Assembly: GCF_001936575.1 (NCBI RefSeq)
Contig: NZ_MSMP01000016.1
Coordinates: forward strand, 1-64,000
Length of the DNA: 64,000 nucleotides
Direction of reading: 5' to 3'
Source: Tenacibaculum agarivorans
GTDB taxonomy: Bacteria > Bacteroidota > Bacteroidia > Flavobacteriales > Flavobacteriaceae
The translations under genes were made by a program, and so were the position numbers. This document shows positions 28,429-38,834 of this stretch, piece by piece. How positions within the stretch are numbered: the first letter of the stretch is position 1; each line of letters opens with the position of its first letter. A model generated the notes under the pieces. The model was not told the origin of the DNA and made no database searches. It worked only from the letters and a program-made list of their open reading frames with translations.

Positions 28429-28764
28429 ATGAAAATTGAAACTAAAGATGATTATGTATTATTTTCCTCAAATGAGGAAGGTGATTTTCATGATTTTCTT
28501 GATTTTTTCTCAACTAATCATTCTAAAGTTGCTGAAAATAATATAATTATTTACCTTTCGTCGAAATTAAAAGTTCAAAACTCTGATCTTTCTTTATTTT
28601 TGAAATATGTTGATTTTCATCAAGAAAACGGCACAACTTTTGTCTTAATATCCCCAAATGTTGATGTTGATAGTTTTCCAGAATATTTCAATATCGTTCC
28701 TACATTACAGGAAGCCGAAGACGTTTTAGAAATGGAGAATATTCAGAGAGATTTAGGTTTTTAG
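28429..28764 (+). CDS. Small conserved protein, STAS-like fold suspected
   Basis: 111 residues with no signal peptide. Alternating beta/alpha pattern (VLFSSNEEGDFHDFLDFF, then NIIIYLSSKL, then GTTFVLISPNVDVDSF) is compatible with an STAS or anti-sigma-antagonist-like fold. The acidic C-terminus (TLQEAEDVLEMENIQRDLGF) is charged. It starts 4 bases after pyrB and precedes an orphan sorting-domain gene and rnz. I do not recognise a specific family; the STAS assignment rests on pattern only. Confidence 0.5.
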   Translation: MKIETKDDYVLFSSNEEGDFHDFLDFFSTNHSKVAENNIIIYLSSKLKVQNSDLSLFLKYVDFHQENGTTFVLISPNVDVDSFPEYFNIVPTLQEAEDVLEMENIQRDLGF

Positions 28765-28785
28765 TACAAACAATCCCCACACGAT

Positions 28786-29106
28786 ATGATAAAAAAAATA
28801 CTATTACTACTATGCTTTTCCAGCACTTTAGGAATGCTTTCACAAGAAAAGTCTGTGAATAAGCTAGTAGCCTCTCAAAACCCTTACAATTCAATAACCA
28901 ACATCTCATTTAACTCAACTAACAAACAAAAAGTTCAGGTAAGCGTAAAAAATGTAATTGGAAAAACTGTTTTTTCTAAAGAATTTATCGCAGAGAAAGG
29001 AAAAAATACCATTCGCTGTAATAGAGGAAACTTAAAAACTGGAATTTATATTTACGCTATACAAACGAACAATGAAATAATTTCTAAACGTTTTGTGATT
29101 GAATGA
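28786..29106 (+). CDS. Secreted protein consisting of an orphan T9SS type A sorting domain
   Basis: 106 residues. A signal peptide (MIKKILLLLCFSSTLGMLSQ) is followed almost directly by a sequence that looks like a type A sorting domain: NPYNSITNISFNS, VQVSVKNVIGKTVFSK, then GNLKTGIYIYAIQTNN and SKRFVIE. Type A domains normally sit at the C-terminus of large T9SS cargo proteins. Here no cargo domain is present. The stop codon overlaps the rnz ATG (ATGA, 29103-29106), so translation of the two is coupled. Confidence 0.75.
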   Translation: MIKKILLLLCFSSTLGMLSQEKSVNKLVASQNPYNSITNISFNSTNKQKVQVSVKNVIGKTVFSKEFIAEKGKNTIRCNRGNLKTGIYIYAIQTNNEIISKRFVIE

Positions 29107-30044
29107 ATTTACAGTTAACTATTTTAGGATGCCATTCTGCTACTCCAAGAGTAAATGCATACCCTACATCTCAATATCTAGAAATAAACAATCGTCATTT
29201 TTTAATCGATTGTGGAGAAGGAACGCAGCGTCAAATGCGTAAGTACAAAGTTGGTTTTTCTAAAATAGATCATATTTTCATTTCACATTTACATGGTGAT
29301 CATTTTTTCGGATTAATTGGACTTTTGTCTACTTATGGTATTTTAAACAGAGAAAAAGATCTACATGTTTATGGCCCAAAAGGAATTAAAGAAGTTACAC
29401 AACTACAACTAAAACTTTCTATGTCTCATGTGAGATATAACATTGTTTTTCATGAGTTATCTTCAACTAAAAGTGAACTCATTTTCGAAGATGCTAAAGT
29501 ATCTGTTCACACTATTCCTTTGCACCATAGAGTATATACAAATGGTTTCCTTTTCACGGAGAAACCAAGACCTAGAAATCTACATTTAGATAATATTAAA
29601 CAATACGATGAAATTGAGATTTGTGATTATCACAATTTAAAAGCTGGAAAAGATTTCATCTTAAGTTCAGGAGAAATTGTTCCTAATGAAGAACTAACTA
29701 TTAGTCCTGAAAAGCCAAAAAGTTATGCTTATTGTAGTGATACAATGTATAAACCTGATATTATACCAATTATTAAAGATGTTGATTTACTATACCACGA
29801 AGCTACTTTTTTGAAAGAACTAGAGCATTTGTGTGAAAAAACAAAACATTCTACTGCGGAACAAGCTGCAACTATTGCTAGAGACGCAAACGTAGGCAAA
29901 TTAATAGTGGGGCATTACTCAAGTCGATATAACAACTTAGAACTTTTTAAAGAAGAAGCGCAAACTGTATTTAAAAGTGTAGAGCTTGCGGAAGTTGGAA
30001 AAAAATATACCACTTCTACTGTCTTTGAAGAAGTAATTAACTAG
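29103..30044 (+). CDS. rnz: Ribonuclease Z
   Basis: 313 residues. The metallo-beta-lactamase motif is HLHGDHFFG, at about residues 62-70. The N-terminus has the family pattern LGCHSATPR, and the C-terminal half has YCSDTMY and KHSTAEQAA. The enzyme trims the 3' ends of tRNA precursors. It overlaps the stop of the upstream sorting-domain gene by four bases. Length fits short-form RNase Z. Confidence 0.93.
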   Translation: MNLQLTILGCHSATPRVNAYPTSQYLEINNRHFLIDCGEGTQRQMRKYKVGFSKIDHIFISHLHGDHFFGLIGLLSTYGILNREKDLHVYGPKGIKEVTQLQLKLSMSHVRYNIVFHELSSTKSELIFEDAKVSVHTIPLHHRVYTNGFLFTEKPRPRNLHLDNIKQYDEIEICDYHNLKAGKDFILSSGEIVPNEELTISPEKPKSYAYCSDTMYKPDIIPIIKDVDLLYHEATFLKELEHLCEKTKHSTAEQAATIARDANVGKLIVGHYSSRYNNLELFKEEAQTVFKSVELAEVGKKYTTSTVFEEVIN

Positions 30045-30124
30045 TCTTTTTCGTAAAAAGAAACCTCAACACCAAAGTTTGATATTGAGGAACTCCTTTT
30101 AACTAAAATTATAATCTAAATTGA

Positions 30125-31426
30125 TTATAGTGAACAAATAGGAATTTTGATTAGTTCAAATTTTTCTTTACCTGCATCTAATATAGACATGTACATAAAT
30201 TCTTTGTAAAAAGAAAAATCATGAAGTTCAAAGTTGTAATCTTTGCTAACTTTAACAAGCGAAGTAGGGTTATCCAAAATACTTACTTTCCCTATCCAAC
30301 TACCTGTCAAATTATAATCTGCATCACTATCTCGAAAAAGTAGATATAAATCATTTTCATACAATTCCATTCTACGTGATTCTCCCATATTTGAAACGAT
30401 TATTGTTGGTTTTAAACTAGCATCGTTTAAATCTACTTTAATAATATGATAACCATCTTCTTTACTTCTTGCTAACACAAACAACTCATTATCTTTTGAT
30501 GCCATATCCAACGTCCATGTTTTTTCTTCATGGGGGCTTTTCTTACCAAAAGTAGTCAACTCATTCAATTCTAAATTTGGTTTAGTTATATCATCCTTAA
30601 AAAGTTTTGCCCCTATAAAGCTTACTGAATACATATCATTCCCTTTTATTATCATTCCTAAAATTTGATTTTTAAATTTTAAGTCCAGTACTTCAACTAA
30701 TATTGGATTTGCCATACTAGTATCTATCTTATAAACTTTTGAGAAAATAATATGATTGGCTGCAGATACATAAAGAATATCATCTTTGAATACTAAATCC
30801 CTTACTTGTCCGAATATATTCTTCTCAATATCAATAATTTTTATGGGATTCGCATTTTTATCAGAAATATCTAATTTATAGATTGCTAACTTTGAAACAT
30901 TAAGAAAATTTACTTGTTGTTTAGCATAATACATATAACCATCTTTAAATACTGGTTTTGAAAAAGCTGTCCATGGTTTAGTATCAATTATCTCCTCCTT
31001 ATTTTCACAAGATGACGTATATGTGATACATTTTTCAATACCTTCAGCACAATCAGGCGTTTTTACTATGACACAAAACTTAGTTACATCCTCTTTCACT
31101 TCCCAAGAAAGACTTCCATCGGTATTCCCTTTTACCTCTTGACTCCCTTTTTGATCAATAACTTTCCATGTATATGTTATTCCATCAGCAATAGATGATG
31201 CCGCCTGTATATTCACTTTTGTTTTATCATTAGTATCTTTTTTTACAACTAGTGATATTTCTGGACAATTCTCAATAGTAGTTGAGTCATCATCTTTACT
31301 ACAAGCTATGAATAGTATTGATGAAATCACTAGGCAAACACTTAGTGATTTTAAAAGAATGAATTGCGATTTTAGTGTAAAGTAGGATCTACAGTCCATT
31401 ACTTCTTTTTGTGTAGTTGTATGCAT
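30125..31426 (-). CDS. Lipoprotein with PKD-like N-domain and propeller-like repeats
   Basis: 433 residues. The lipobox is SSILFIAC, with lipid Cys42 followed by SKDDD, the acidic stretch that often marks surface-exposed Bacteroidota lipoproteins. The leader is unusually long; an internal ATG at 31399 would shorten it to 33 residues. Residues about 50-140 look PKD-like (GITYTWKVIDQKGS). The rest shows repeated strands of the type GYMYYAKQ, DDILYVSAAN, GNDMYSVSF, ENDLYLLFRD, which suggest a beta-propeller. Its function is not recognised. It is divergent from the second beta-barrel receptor. Confidence 0.65.
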   Translation of the reverse strand: MHTTTQKEVMDCRSYFTLKSQFILLKSLSVCLVISSILFIACSKDDDSTTIENCPEISLVVKKDTNDKTKVNIQAASSIADGITYTWKVIDQKGSQEVKGNTDGSLSWEVKEDVTKFCVIVKTPDCAEGIEKCITYTSSCENKEEIIDTKPWTAFSKPVFKDGYMYYAKQQVNFLNVSKLAIYKLDISDKNANPIKIIDIEKNIFGQVRDLVFKDDILYVSAANHIIFSKVYKIDTSMANPILVEVLDLKFKNQILGMIIKGNDMYSVSFIGAKLFKDDITKPNLELNELTTFGKKSPHEEKTWTLDMASKDNELFVLARSKEDGYHIIKVDLNDASLKPTIIVSNMGESRRMELYENDLYLLFRDSDADYNLTGSWIGKVSILDNPTSLVKVSKDYNFELHDFSFYKEFMYMSILDAGKEKFELIKIPICSL

Positions 31427-31777
31427 CTTTATGGTGTTTTGATTTTAAAATAATACAACACTTAACTAAAACCCCCTATACATACTATTCAATTTTAACA
31501 CTAAAGTTAATACTATGTAAAACAATTACTTACATAGATAATTTTATTATAAAAATTAATCGATTATGTAGTCTATTATTACAAATTCCACATTCACTTA
31601 AAACAACAAAATACGCCTTAAAAAACTGTATACCAAACACATACAAAACACACTTCTCTACTAATCTAAAAAATATTTCTCTATTTGTTAATTATAGTTA
31701 AATAAAACTTAAAGAATATAAAAAGAGGTAACATTTTTTTCTCTATCAGGTCTATTAGGCATTATATACAACTAAAA
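31427..31777. other. 351-base divergent intergenic region
   Basis: Very AT-rich spacer between the lipoprotein and receptor starts. No perfect TAnnTTTG element was found on either strand. A short reading frame on the plus strand has low-complexity composition and overlaps the lipoprotein start, so it is not called as a gene. Confidence 0.6.
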
Positions 31778-34255
31778 ATGCCAACAATGAGAAACGTATT
31801 ATACTTAATCATACTAATGATAAGTACAGCTTCATTTGCTCAAATGAAGAAAGAGGAACTACCTAAACCAGGTAAAGTGTCAGGAAAAGTAATAGATAAA
31901 ATTTCGAAAGAACCACTACCATATGTTAATATTATTATTAAAGATGCTTCTCAGAAAGTAATAACTGGAGGAATTACAAACGAAAAGGGAATATTTAATA
32001 TTGACAAAATTCCTTTAGGAAAAAATAGTGTAGAAATTCAATTTATAGGATATAAATCTGTTGTTAAAAGTATAACGGTAGATTCTAAAAATAGAAACTT
32101 TAAACTTGGAACCATTGCTTTAGAAGAAGACTCTACTACTTTAGAAGAAGTTGAGGTTAGAGCAGAAACTTCTACTGTAGTTCAAAAAGTAGATCGAAAA
32201 GTTATTAATGTAGGAAAAGATTTAACTTCAGCCGGGGCTACCGCTTCAGAACTGTTAAACAATGTACAATCAGTAAGTGTTGATAGTCAAACAGGGAATA
32301 TTAGCTTGAGAGGAAATGAAAATGTTCGTGTATTAGTTGATGGAAGACCAACCAACATACCAGCTGCTCAATTACTACGTCAACTCCCTTCTACTTCAAT
32401 TAAAAGTGTAGAATTAATTACCAATCCTTCTGCTAAATATAACCCTGAAGGAATGAGTGGAATTATAAACATTATTCTAAACAAGAATGCCAATATGGGA
32501 TTCAATGGAACTATAAATACAGGAATAGAAACTGGACATTTTGTAAGATATAATGCATCTACTAACATGAATTATAAAACTGGAAATGTTAATTTCTTCG
32601 GTAATTATGGTTTTAATGGTGGTGACAGATACAATTTTGGTTTTGTTGACAGACCCGGTACAAACTTTCAAGATTTTATTTTCGATAGTGATAATGAATC
32701 TCACTTACTAAAGTTAGGTGCAGATGTGTATATCAACGATAAGAATACTTTTTCTTTCTACACAACACAAAATTGGTCTGATAATTTAGCCATTGGTAGA
32801 GTTTTAATTACAGATAATACAGGAGTACTTACTAATAATTCTCCTAACTCTCAAGATAACGAAAGTCACAACCAAATTTATAATGTAAATTATAAACATG
32901 ATTTTGATGATAAGGGACATAACATAGAGTTCGAATCTACATATTCTATTAATGATTCTCCTCAATTTTTAACAAATTCAGATTCATTCTTAAACCCTAC
33001 AGATCAAGATTATAGACTTTTAAACTATTTCAATGACATTAATAATGAAAGAGAAAATGTATTAATCAATTTAGACTACACCAATCCAATTTCAAAAAAA
33101 GGAAAATTAGAGTTAGGTTTAGAATATAGAAGTAATGAAACAAACAATACAAATATTACAAACCAAGAAAGGCATACTATAAGTGGAAATACAATTACTG
33201 GTGTAACTCCTATTGGAAATTCTGATTTTACTTACGACAGAAAGATTTATTCTGGTTATGTAAATTATGGACACCAATTTGGAAAACTTACTATGCAATT
33301 AGGTGCTCGTATTGAACAATATGATATTGTGGCTAATTTTACTGGATTAAACAACAACTCAGTTTTAACCACTGAAGTAGTAACAGATGATATATTCACC
33401 GTATATCCTTCAGCTTTCTTCACCTATAATCCTTCAGAAAAAAACCAATTTCAATTCAGTTATAGTAGAAGAGTTGATAGACCAAGTATACAACAAGTAA
33501 ACCCTATTAGAGAATGGAGTACTCCTTTAATTACTTCTATTGGTAACGAAAACTTAGTACCACAATTTACCAACTCATTAGAAGTTAATTATACTAGAAA
33601 AATCAAAGGAGGTTCGATTACTTTAGGGACATTCTATAGAAATATAAACGATGTAATCTCTAGAGTAACATTTAGTGATCCTACTGATGTCTCTAATGTT
33701 CGTCAGATATTAACATTCCAAAATTTTGATGACACTGATGCCTATGGAGTTGAACTCTCTTCAAATTACAAAATAGCGAAATGGTGGAGAGCTAATGCAA
33801 GTATGGATTTTTATTCTCAAAAACAGTTTGGTATAGCTGATTTATCTAATCCATCTGCACCTAGACTAGAAGTTCAAAACGAAGTATTTAATGCTAGAAT
33901 TAGTAATAGCTTTACTCTATCTAAGAAATTACGTTTACAATTATTTGCTATGTATAACGGTAGACAAAAAGATATTCAATGGGAAGTTGCGCCTATGAAA
34001 ATGGTAAATATTGGCGCTAATTATTCTGTTTTTAAAGGAAAAGGTAACTTAACATTTAGAGTTAATGATATTTTTAACACAATGCAGTTTAAGTTTGATT
34101 CTGATAATCCATTTGTACAAAATGGACGATTTAAATGGGAAAGTAGAACTGCATATTTAGGCTTCAACTATAGATTTGGTGGAGGAAAAAACAAAGCGAA
34201 ATCTAGAAGAAGAAGAGACAATAACGAGAAACAAGGTGGCGGAGGTTTCTTTTAA
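31778..34255 (+). CDS. TonB-dependent-receptor-like outer membrane beta-barrel protein
   Basis: 825 residues; a start at the internal Met four codons later gives an even cleaner signal peptide (MRNVLYLIILMISTASFAQ). A carboxypeptidase-regulatory-like domain occupies about 35-120 (VSGKVIDKISKEPLPYVNII). The plug has LLNNVQSVSVDSQTGNISLR and VRVLVDGRPTNIP. The barrel ends at RTAYLGFNYRFGGG and is followed by a basic Arg/Lys-rich tail, then GGGGFF. It is the same family as the receptor at 20795-23113. No SusD gene accompanies it. Substrate unknown. Confidence 0.85.
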   Translation: MPTMRNVLYLIILMISTASFAQMKKEELPKPGKVSGKVIDKISKEPLPYVNIIIKDASQKVITGGITNEKGIFNIDKIPLGKNSVEIQFIGYKSVVKSITVDSKNRNFKLGTIALEEDSTTLEEVEVRAETSTVVQKVDRKVINVGKDLTSAGATASELLNNVQSVSVDSQTGNISLRGNENVRVLVDGRPTNIPAAQLLRQLPSTSIKSVELITNPSAKYNPEGMSGIINIILNKNANMGFNGTINTGIETGHFVRYNASTNMNYKTGNVNFFGNYGFNGGDRYNFGFVDRPGTNFQDFIFDSDNESHLLKLGADVYINDKNTFSFYTTQNWSDNLAIGRVLITDNTGVLTNNSPNSQDNESHNQIYNVNYKHDFDDKGHNIEFESTYSINDSPQFLTNSDSFLNPTDQDYRLLNYFNDINNERENVLINLDYTNPISKKGKLELGLEYRSNETNNTNITNQERHTISGNTITGVTPIGNSDFTYDRKIYSGYVNYGHQFGKLTMQLGARIEQYDIVANFTGLNNNSVLTTEVVTDDIFTVYPSAFFTYNPSEKNQFQFSYSRRVDRPSIQQVNPIREWSTPLITSIGNENLVPQFTNSLEVNYTRKIKGGSITLGTFYRNINDVISRVTFSDPTDVSNVRQILTFQNFDDTDAYGVELSSNYKIAKWWRANASMDFYSQKQFGIADLSNPSAPRLEVQNEVFNARISNSFTLSKKLRLQLFAMYNGRQKDIQWEVAPMKMVNIGANYSVFKGKGNLTFRVNDIFNTMQFKFDSDNPFVQNGRFKWESRTAYLGFNYRFGGGKNKAKSRRRRDNNEKQGGGGFF

Positions 34256-34280
34256 TTTTGAAGGGTTAAAACAATACGCT

Positions 34281-34311
34281 AAAAAACCGAAGCATATGCT
34301 TCGGTTTTTTT
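34281..34311. terminator. Bidirectional terminator between receptor and tolC-like genes
   Basis: Perfect palindrome AAAAAACCGAAGCAT / ATGCTTCGGTTTTTT with a T-run on each strand. It serves the convergent receptor gene and the efflux operon. Confidence 0.92.
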
Positions 34312-34335
34312 GTTGAAGTAACTAAAAGAGTTAAC

Positions 34336-35661
34336 TTAAAAGTTAGTATTATCTAATAAACTACCTGCTAATTGAAGCAAACGTAATTCTGCATTTTTAG
34401 CAACATATTTAGCATTATTTCTATTCAATTTAGCGTTAATAAGATTAATCTGTGCTTGTCGAAAATCTATTGAAGAAATCTGTCCTAGTTTATAACGTTC
34501 ATTAGAACGTTCAAAATTTAGTGTATTTGTAGTTATATTTTGCTCTTGTACTTTTAGAGAAAATAGACTATTCTGATACGTTTCCCAAGCGTTATTCACA
34601 TCACGTGATAACTGCTCTTGTAATTGTTCTTTACGAATTTGCTGGGTTTCTAAGGTAATTTTAGCGTTTGTAACACTCGTTTTAGTTCGACCTCCATCAA
34701 AAAGATTCCAAGATAAATTTACTCCTGCATTTAAACCTGTACGGGTATTGCTTATTGGGCTAAATGCGTTAGTTGCATCACTATTGCTTCTATTCCACGC
34801 ATAAGAACTCGTTAAACTTACATTAGGCATCCAACCTGATCGATTAATTTTTACATCTAATTTACTTAATTCTATATTTTTTTGAGATTGTAATAAACTT
34901 GCGTTACTCCTATTTGCCTCAGTTACTATAGTATTTAATACTAAATCTTCATTATATAAAACATTTGTATCTACAACAACAGGAGTATTCACTTGTCTCC
35001 CTAATACTACATTTAAATCACGTTTAGCATTTTTCAATTGTCTTTGAATATCGATATAAGTAATACTGTCATTGTTTACATCTACTTTCGCATTTAATAC
35101 GTCTAGTTTTGTTCTTTGCCCGTAATCAAAACCATATTCAGCTCTTTGTAAGCGTTGTTTTGAAATTTCCAAAGCTTGCTTCTGAGTTATTTCATTTTCC
35201 GTTAACCTACCTACTTCATAATACGCAATAAATAATGTAATTAGAGTATTTTCCATTACTTGACGCGCTTGTAATTCTGTTAGATTATAACTCTCTTTTA
35301 ATCTTTTAAAGGTATTTTGTCTATTAAACCCATTAAAAAGAATATAATTTAAACCTACTGAAGCATTGTAAGATTTAGATTCTGCACCTGTTACAGAATT
35401 TACAGTACCATCCTGAAATTCTAAATCTGAATCATTATTACTATAATTAGCTCCAGCATCACCTGTTACCGTAGGTAAATAACCACTATTATAAATACTT
35501 TTATTATTCTTAGCTGTTGCTACATTATTCTTAGTAATACGTATATCATAATTGTTTTCTAAGGTTAACGCTACAGCTTTTTCTTTACTTAGTAACTCTT
35601 GAGCATATAAAGAGTTGCCCATTCCTAAAAGTCCAAGTATAACTACTATCGTTTTTTTCAT
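34336..35661 (-). CDS. TolC-family outer membrane efflux protein
   Basis: 441 residues with a signal peptide (LGLLGMGNSLYAQ). Two long heptad-rich helical regions alternate with beta segments, as in TolC (NNYDIRITKNNVATAKNN; ERSNERYKLGQISSIDFRQA). It forms the outer-membrane channel for the RND pump encoded just upstream (11 bases). It is the last gene of the marR-adaptor-RND-tolC operon. The exported compound is not known. Confidence 0.92.
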   Translation of the reverse strand: MKKTIVVILGLLGMGNSLYAQELLSKEKAVALTLENNYDIRITKNNVATAKNNKSIYNSGYLPTVTGDAGANYSNNDSDLEFQDGTVNSVTGAESKSYNASVGLNYILFNGFNRQNTFKRLKESYNLTELQARQVMENTLITLFIAYYEVGRLTENEITQKQALEISKQRLQRAEYGFDYGQRTKLDVLNAKVDVNNDSITYIDIQRQLKNAKRDLNVVLGRQVNTPVVVDTNVLYNEDLVLNTIVTEANRSNASLLQSQKNIELSKLDVKINRSGWMPNVSLTSSYAWNRSNSDATNAFSPISNTRTGLNAGVNLSWNLFDGGRTKTSVTNAKITLETQQIRKEQLQEQLSRDVNNAWETYQNSLFSLKVQEQNITTNTLNFERSNERYKLGQISSIDFRQAQINLINAKLNRNNAKYVAKNAELRLLQLAGSLLDNTNF

Positions 35662-35672
35662 TTAAAATCTTT

Positions 35673-38600
35673 TTATGCTAACTCTTCGTTTTCTGAGTGT
35701 AATTCTTTAATTGCTCTTTCTACTTCTTCTCTAGTCGGTTTCTGACCTTCCCAGAACCAAGTAATATATACTTTAACATAATTTGAAATAGATAATAACA
35801 CGGGTAATGTCAATAAGGTTAAAAATGTAGCGATCATAATTCCATAAGCTATTGAAATGGCCATCGGAATTAGGAATTGTGCTTGCCTACTAGTTTCAAA
35901 GATCAAAGGTGCTAATCCTGCTACCGTAGTAATTGTAGTTAAGAAAATAGCTCTAAATCTTGATTTCCCTGCTGCAAATAACGCTTCTTCATATTCCATA
36001 CCTTCTTTTAAATAGCTATTGAATTTACTAATCAGTACCAAACCATCATTTACCATGATACCAATTAAAGCAATGATACCTAACATAGATAAAATATTTA
36101 CAGCAAAACCATGTATCCAATGTCCCCAAGCCACACCAATCAAACTAAATGGCACCATAACCAGTAGCATAAAAGGCTGACCATAGGAACGGAATGTAAA
36201 TACAATCACTATGTAAATTAATAATAAAATTACTGGCCCGACTATTTTAGCTGATCCAGAAACTTTTGATGCTTCTCTATTTTGTCCTTCGTATAATGCA
36301 GTTACAGATGGATACTTTGCTGTGATTTGAGGCATAATTCTTCCTTGAATATCAGTTAATGCATCTGTAGCACTAGCTTGCGCATCTTTCATATCAGCCT
36401 CTACTTTAATTTCTCTCTGTCCTTCTAGGTGATTAATTGATATTTCTCCTCTTTCTATTTCATAAGTAGCTATTTCTTCTAGAGGCACTCGATTCCCTGA
36501 TGGTGTAGCGATACGCATATCATCTAAGTTTTTAATAGATGAGCGTTCTTTCCTATCGTACCTTACCCAAACTTTAATCTCATCTTGTCCTCTCTGAAAA
36601 CGTTGCGCTTGTCTTCCAAAGAAACCACTTCGTATTTGAGACATTACTTCATTTAAATTCAGCCCTAATAGATATGCGTTATCCTTTAACTGAATTTTAA
36701 TCTCCTTGATCCCTTGTGGATCATTATCGGTAACATCTTTAAGCTCCTGATTTTTTTTCAGTTCTTCCTTTAACTCCAATTTAGCTGCTTTCAATTCTTG
36801 AATATTATTACTCAATAATGAAACAGAAACTGGACTACCTCCAAAATTTCCTCCAGAACCAAAGGTTAATGATTCAACTCCATATACTTCTCCTACTCTA
36901 TCTCTTATTACATTAGTAATTTCTCTTGAGCCAAATGTCCTTTCTTCCCCTGGCAATAGATTAATTCGTAAAGACGCTCTTGCTGATCCAGGTCCGATTT
37001 GCTTTAATACATTCTCTACTACAGGCTCTCCATTATTACCATACTTTTTAGTAAATTCCTTTTCAACTTCCCAAACCTTATCTTCAATTACGGAAATAAT
37101 ACTATCGGTAATTTTCTCATTAGTTCCTTGAGGCATCGTCAAATTCACAGATACACGATCACTAGCAATTGAAGGGAAAAATGTTCCTTTTATAATACCT
37201 CCTCTAAATGCGCCTATCGTAATCATGAATAATGCTATAGGTATAATTAAACCAAACAATTTAAATTCTAAAACAAATTTTAATGCTGGAGCATAGAGTT
37301 TATCTCTCATAAAATCCATGACATCTTCTGCATACTTATTGAATTTATATAATTTCTGATTTCTATCTAAAGACTTTGAATGTGCAACGTGAGCTGGAAG
37401 AATAATTAATGCTTCTACCAACGACAGTATTAATGTTAATGCAACTACCGTGGCTACTTCTCCAAAAAATTCTCCAATATTTCCATCTAAAAAGAAGAAA
37501 ACTGAAAATGCTAACACTGTAGTTGTTATTGCTGAAATAATTGGTGGTACAACTTCTAAAGTCCCGTCTATAGCTGCTCGAATCGGATTTTTTCCTTGTT
37601 CAAAATGGTGATAAATATTCTCAGAAATTACAATTCCATCATCTACCAAAATTCCAATTACGATAATCATTCCGAATAATGATAATACATTAATGGTAAT
37701 ATTGAAATATCCTGCTAGCATAAACATTCCGAAGAATGCTACAGGTAACCCTGCTGCTACCCAAAATGCCAATCGTGGTCGTAGGAATAAGGATAAAAAC
37801 AACATCACTAATAACATTCCTTGCCATGCATTTTTAAATAATAATGCTGTACGTTGATTTAGTGTTATAGATGAATCACGAGTAATTTCTATTTTTACAT
37901 TTTGATGTTCTTCATTAAACTTCTCTACGTAGGTATTAATTTTTGCTGCTGAGCTTAATAAATCTTCACTATTGGTATTGCTAACCTGAACTCTTACTGC
38001 TAAATTTCCATTATAAAAATTTCGATTCGGTGTTTCATTCCAAATATCCTGAACTGTAGCTACATCTTTTAATCGGATAATCCTACCAGATGCATCAGCC
38101 CGTACCACTAAATTATCTAATTCATCTCCATAATATGATCTATTATTGGCACGAATTAAATATTCTTCAGCATCAGTTTTAACCGATCCACCCGTGGTTA
38201 AAATATTTGCAGATGACACTGCATTAGCCACTTCATTAAATGTTAAATTGTAAGCAATTAAATCATTCTCTCGTACTGCAATTTCAATTTCTTCATCTGG
38301 ATAACCTGAAACTGTAATTTGAGAAATTCCATTAATTCTACGGATATCGTTTTCTATATTTCTTGCAATGTCTTTTAACGATTTTAATGGAATTTTATCT
38401 CCTGTAACCACAAAGCTTATGGTTTCTGCCACATTCTCTACTTTGGCTACTACAGGTGGTTCCATACCTGTAGGAAAGTTAGGCACTTTATCTACTGCGT
38501 TTTTTACATCTGCTAAAACTACATTAATATCATAATCTTTTAAGGTTTCTACGGTAATATTGGCTGTATTTTCTGATGATGTAGAGGTTACCCTATCTAC

Positions 38601-38831
38601 ACCGACTAAACCTTTTAAATTATCTTCTATTTTTAGTACTACACCTTCTTCTATTTCCTGAGGAGAAGCTCCTGGATATACTACATTAATTGTAATAAAC
38701 TTTGCCCTAGTTAATGGAAAGAAAGAAGATTTTAGTGTTGAAAATCCAAAATACCCTAGAATTACAAAAGCAATAATAATAATGTTAACTGCTACAGGGT
38801 ATTTAATAAAATATGCTATTGTTTTCCTCAT
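35673..38831 (-). CDS. RND efflux transporter permease
   Basis: 1052 residues, the usual length of RND pumps. A first transmembrane helix lies at 12-32. Two large periplasmic loops follow, and groups of helices lie around 340-480, 520-545 and 870-1020. The segments VDDGIVISENIYHH and VNDGLVLISKFN match the proton-relay region; the first has a D-D pair, the second only one Asp. It uses proton motive force to drive export in a tripartite complex. The gene starts three bases after the adaptor gene. Confidence 0.93.
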   Translation of the reverse strand: MRKTIAYFIKYPVAVNIIIIAFVILGYFGFSTLKSSFFPLTRAKFITINVVYPGASPQEIEEGVVLKIEDNLKGLVGVDRVTSTSSENTANITVETLKDYDINVVLADVKNAVDKVPNFPTGMEPPVVAKVENVAETISFVVTGDKIPLKSLKDIARNIENDIRRINGISQITVSGYPDEEIEIAVRENDLIAYNLTFNEVANAVSSANILTTGGSVKTDAEEYLIRANNRSYYGDELDNLVVRADASGRIIRLKDVATVQDIWNETPNRNFYNGNLAVRVQVSNTNSEDLLSSAAKINTYVEKFNEEHQNVKIEITRDSSITLNQRTALLFKNAWQGMLLVMLFLSLFLRPRLAFWVAAGLPVAFFGMFMLAGYFNITINVLSLFGMIIVIGILVDDGIVISENIYHHFEQGKNPIRAAIDGTLEVVPPIISAITTTVLAFSVFFFLDGNIGEFFGEVATVVALTLILSLVEALIILPAHVAHSKSLDRNQKLYKFNKYAEDVMDFMRDKLYAPALKFVLEFKLFGLIIPIALFMITIGAFRGGIIKGTFFPSIASDRVSVNLTMPQGTNEKITDSIISVIEDKVWEVEKEFTKKYGNNGEPVVENVLKQIGPGSARASLRINLLPGEERTFGSREITNVIRDRVGEVYGVESLTFGSGGNFGGSPVSVSLLSNNIQELKAAKLELKEELKKNQELKDVTDNDPQGIKEIKIQLKDNAYLLGLNLNEVMSQIRSGFFGRQAQRFQRGQDEIKVWVRYDRKERSSIKNLDDMRIATPSGNRVPLEEIATYEIERGEISINHLEGQREIKVEADMKDAQASATDALTDIQGRIMPQITAKYPSVTALYEGQNREASKVSGSAKIVGPVILLLIYIVIVFTFRSYGQPFMLLVMVPFSLIGVAWGHWIHGFAVNILSMLGIIALIGIMVNDGLVLISKFNSYLKEGMEYEEALFAAGKSRFRAIFLTTITTVAGLAPLIFETSRQAQFLIPMAISIAYGIMIATFLTLLTLPVLLSISNYVKVYITWFWEGQKPTREEVERAIKELHSENEELA

Positions 38832-38834
38832 TTC

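Noticed and set aside
31417..31701. 94-codon plus-strand ORF in the intergenic region
   Set aside because: Low-complexity composition, overlaps the start of the minus-strand lipoprotein gene, no promoter and no homology pattern.
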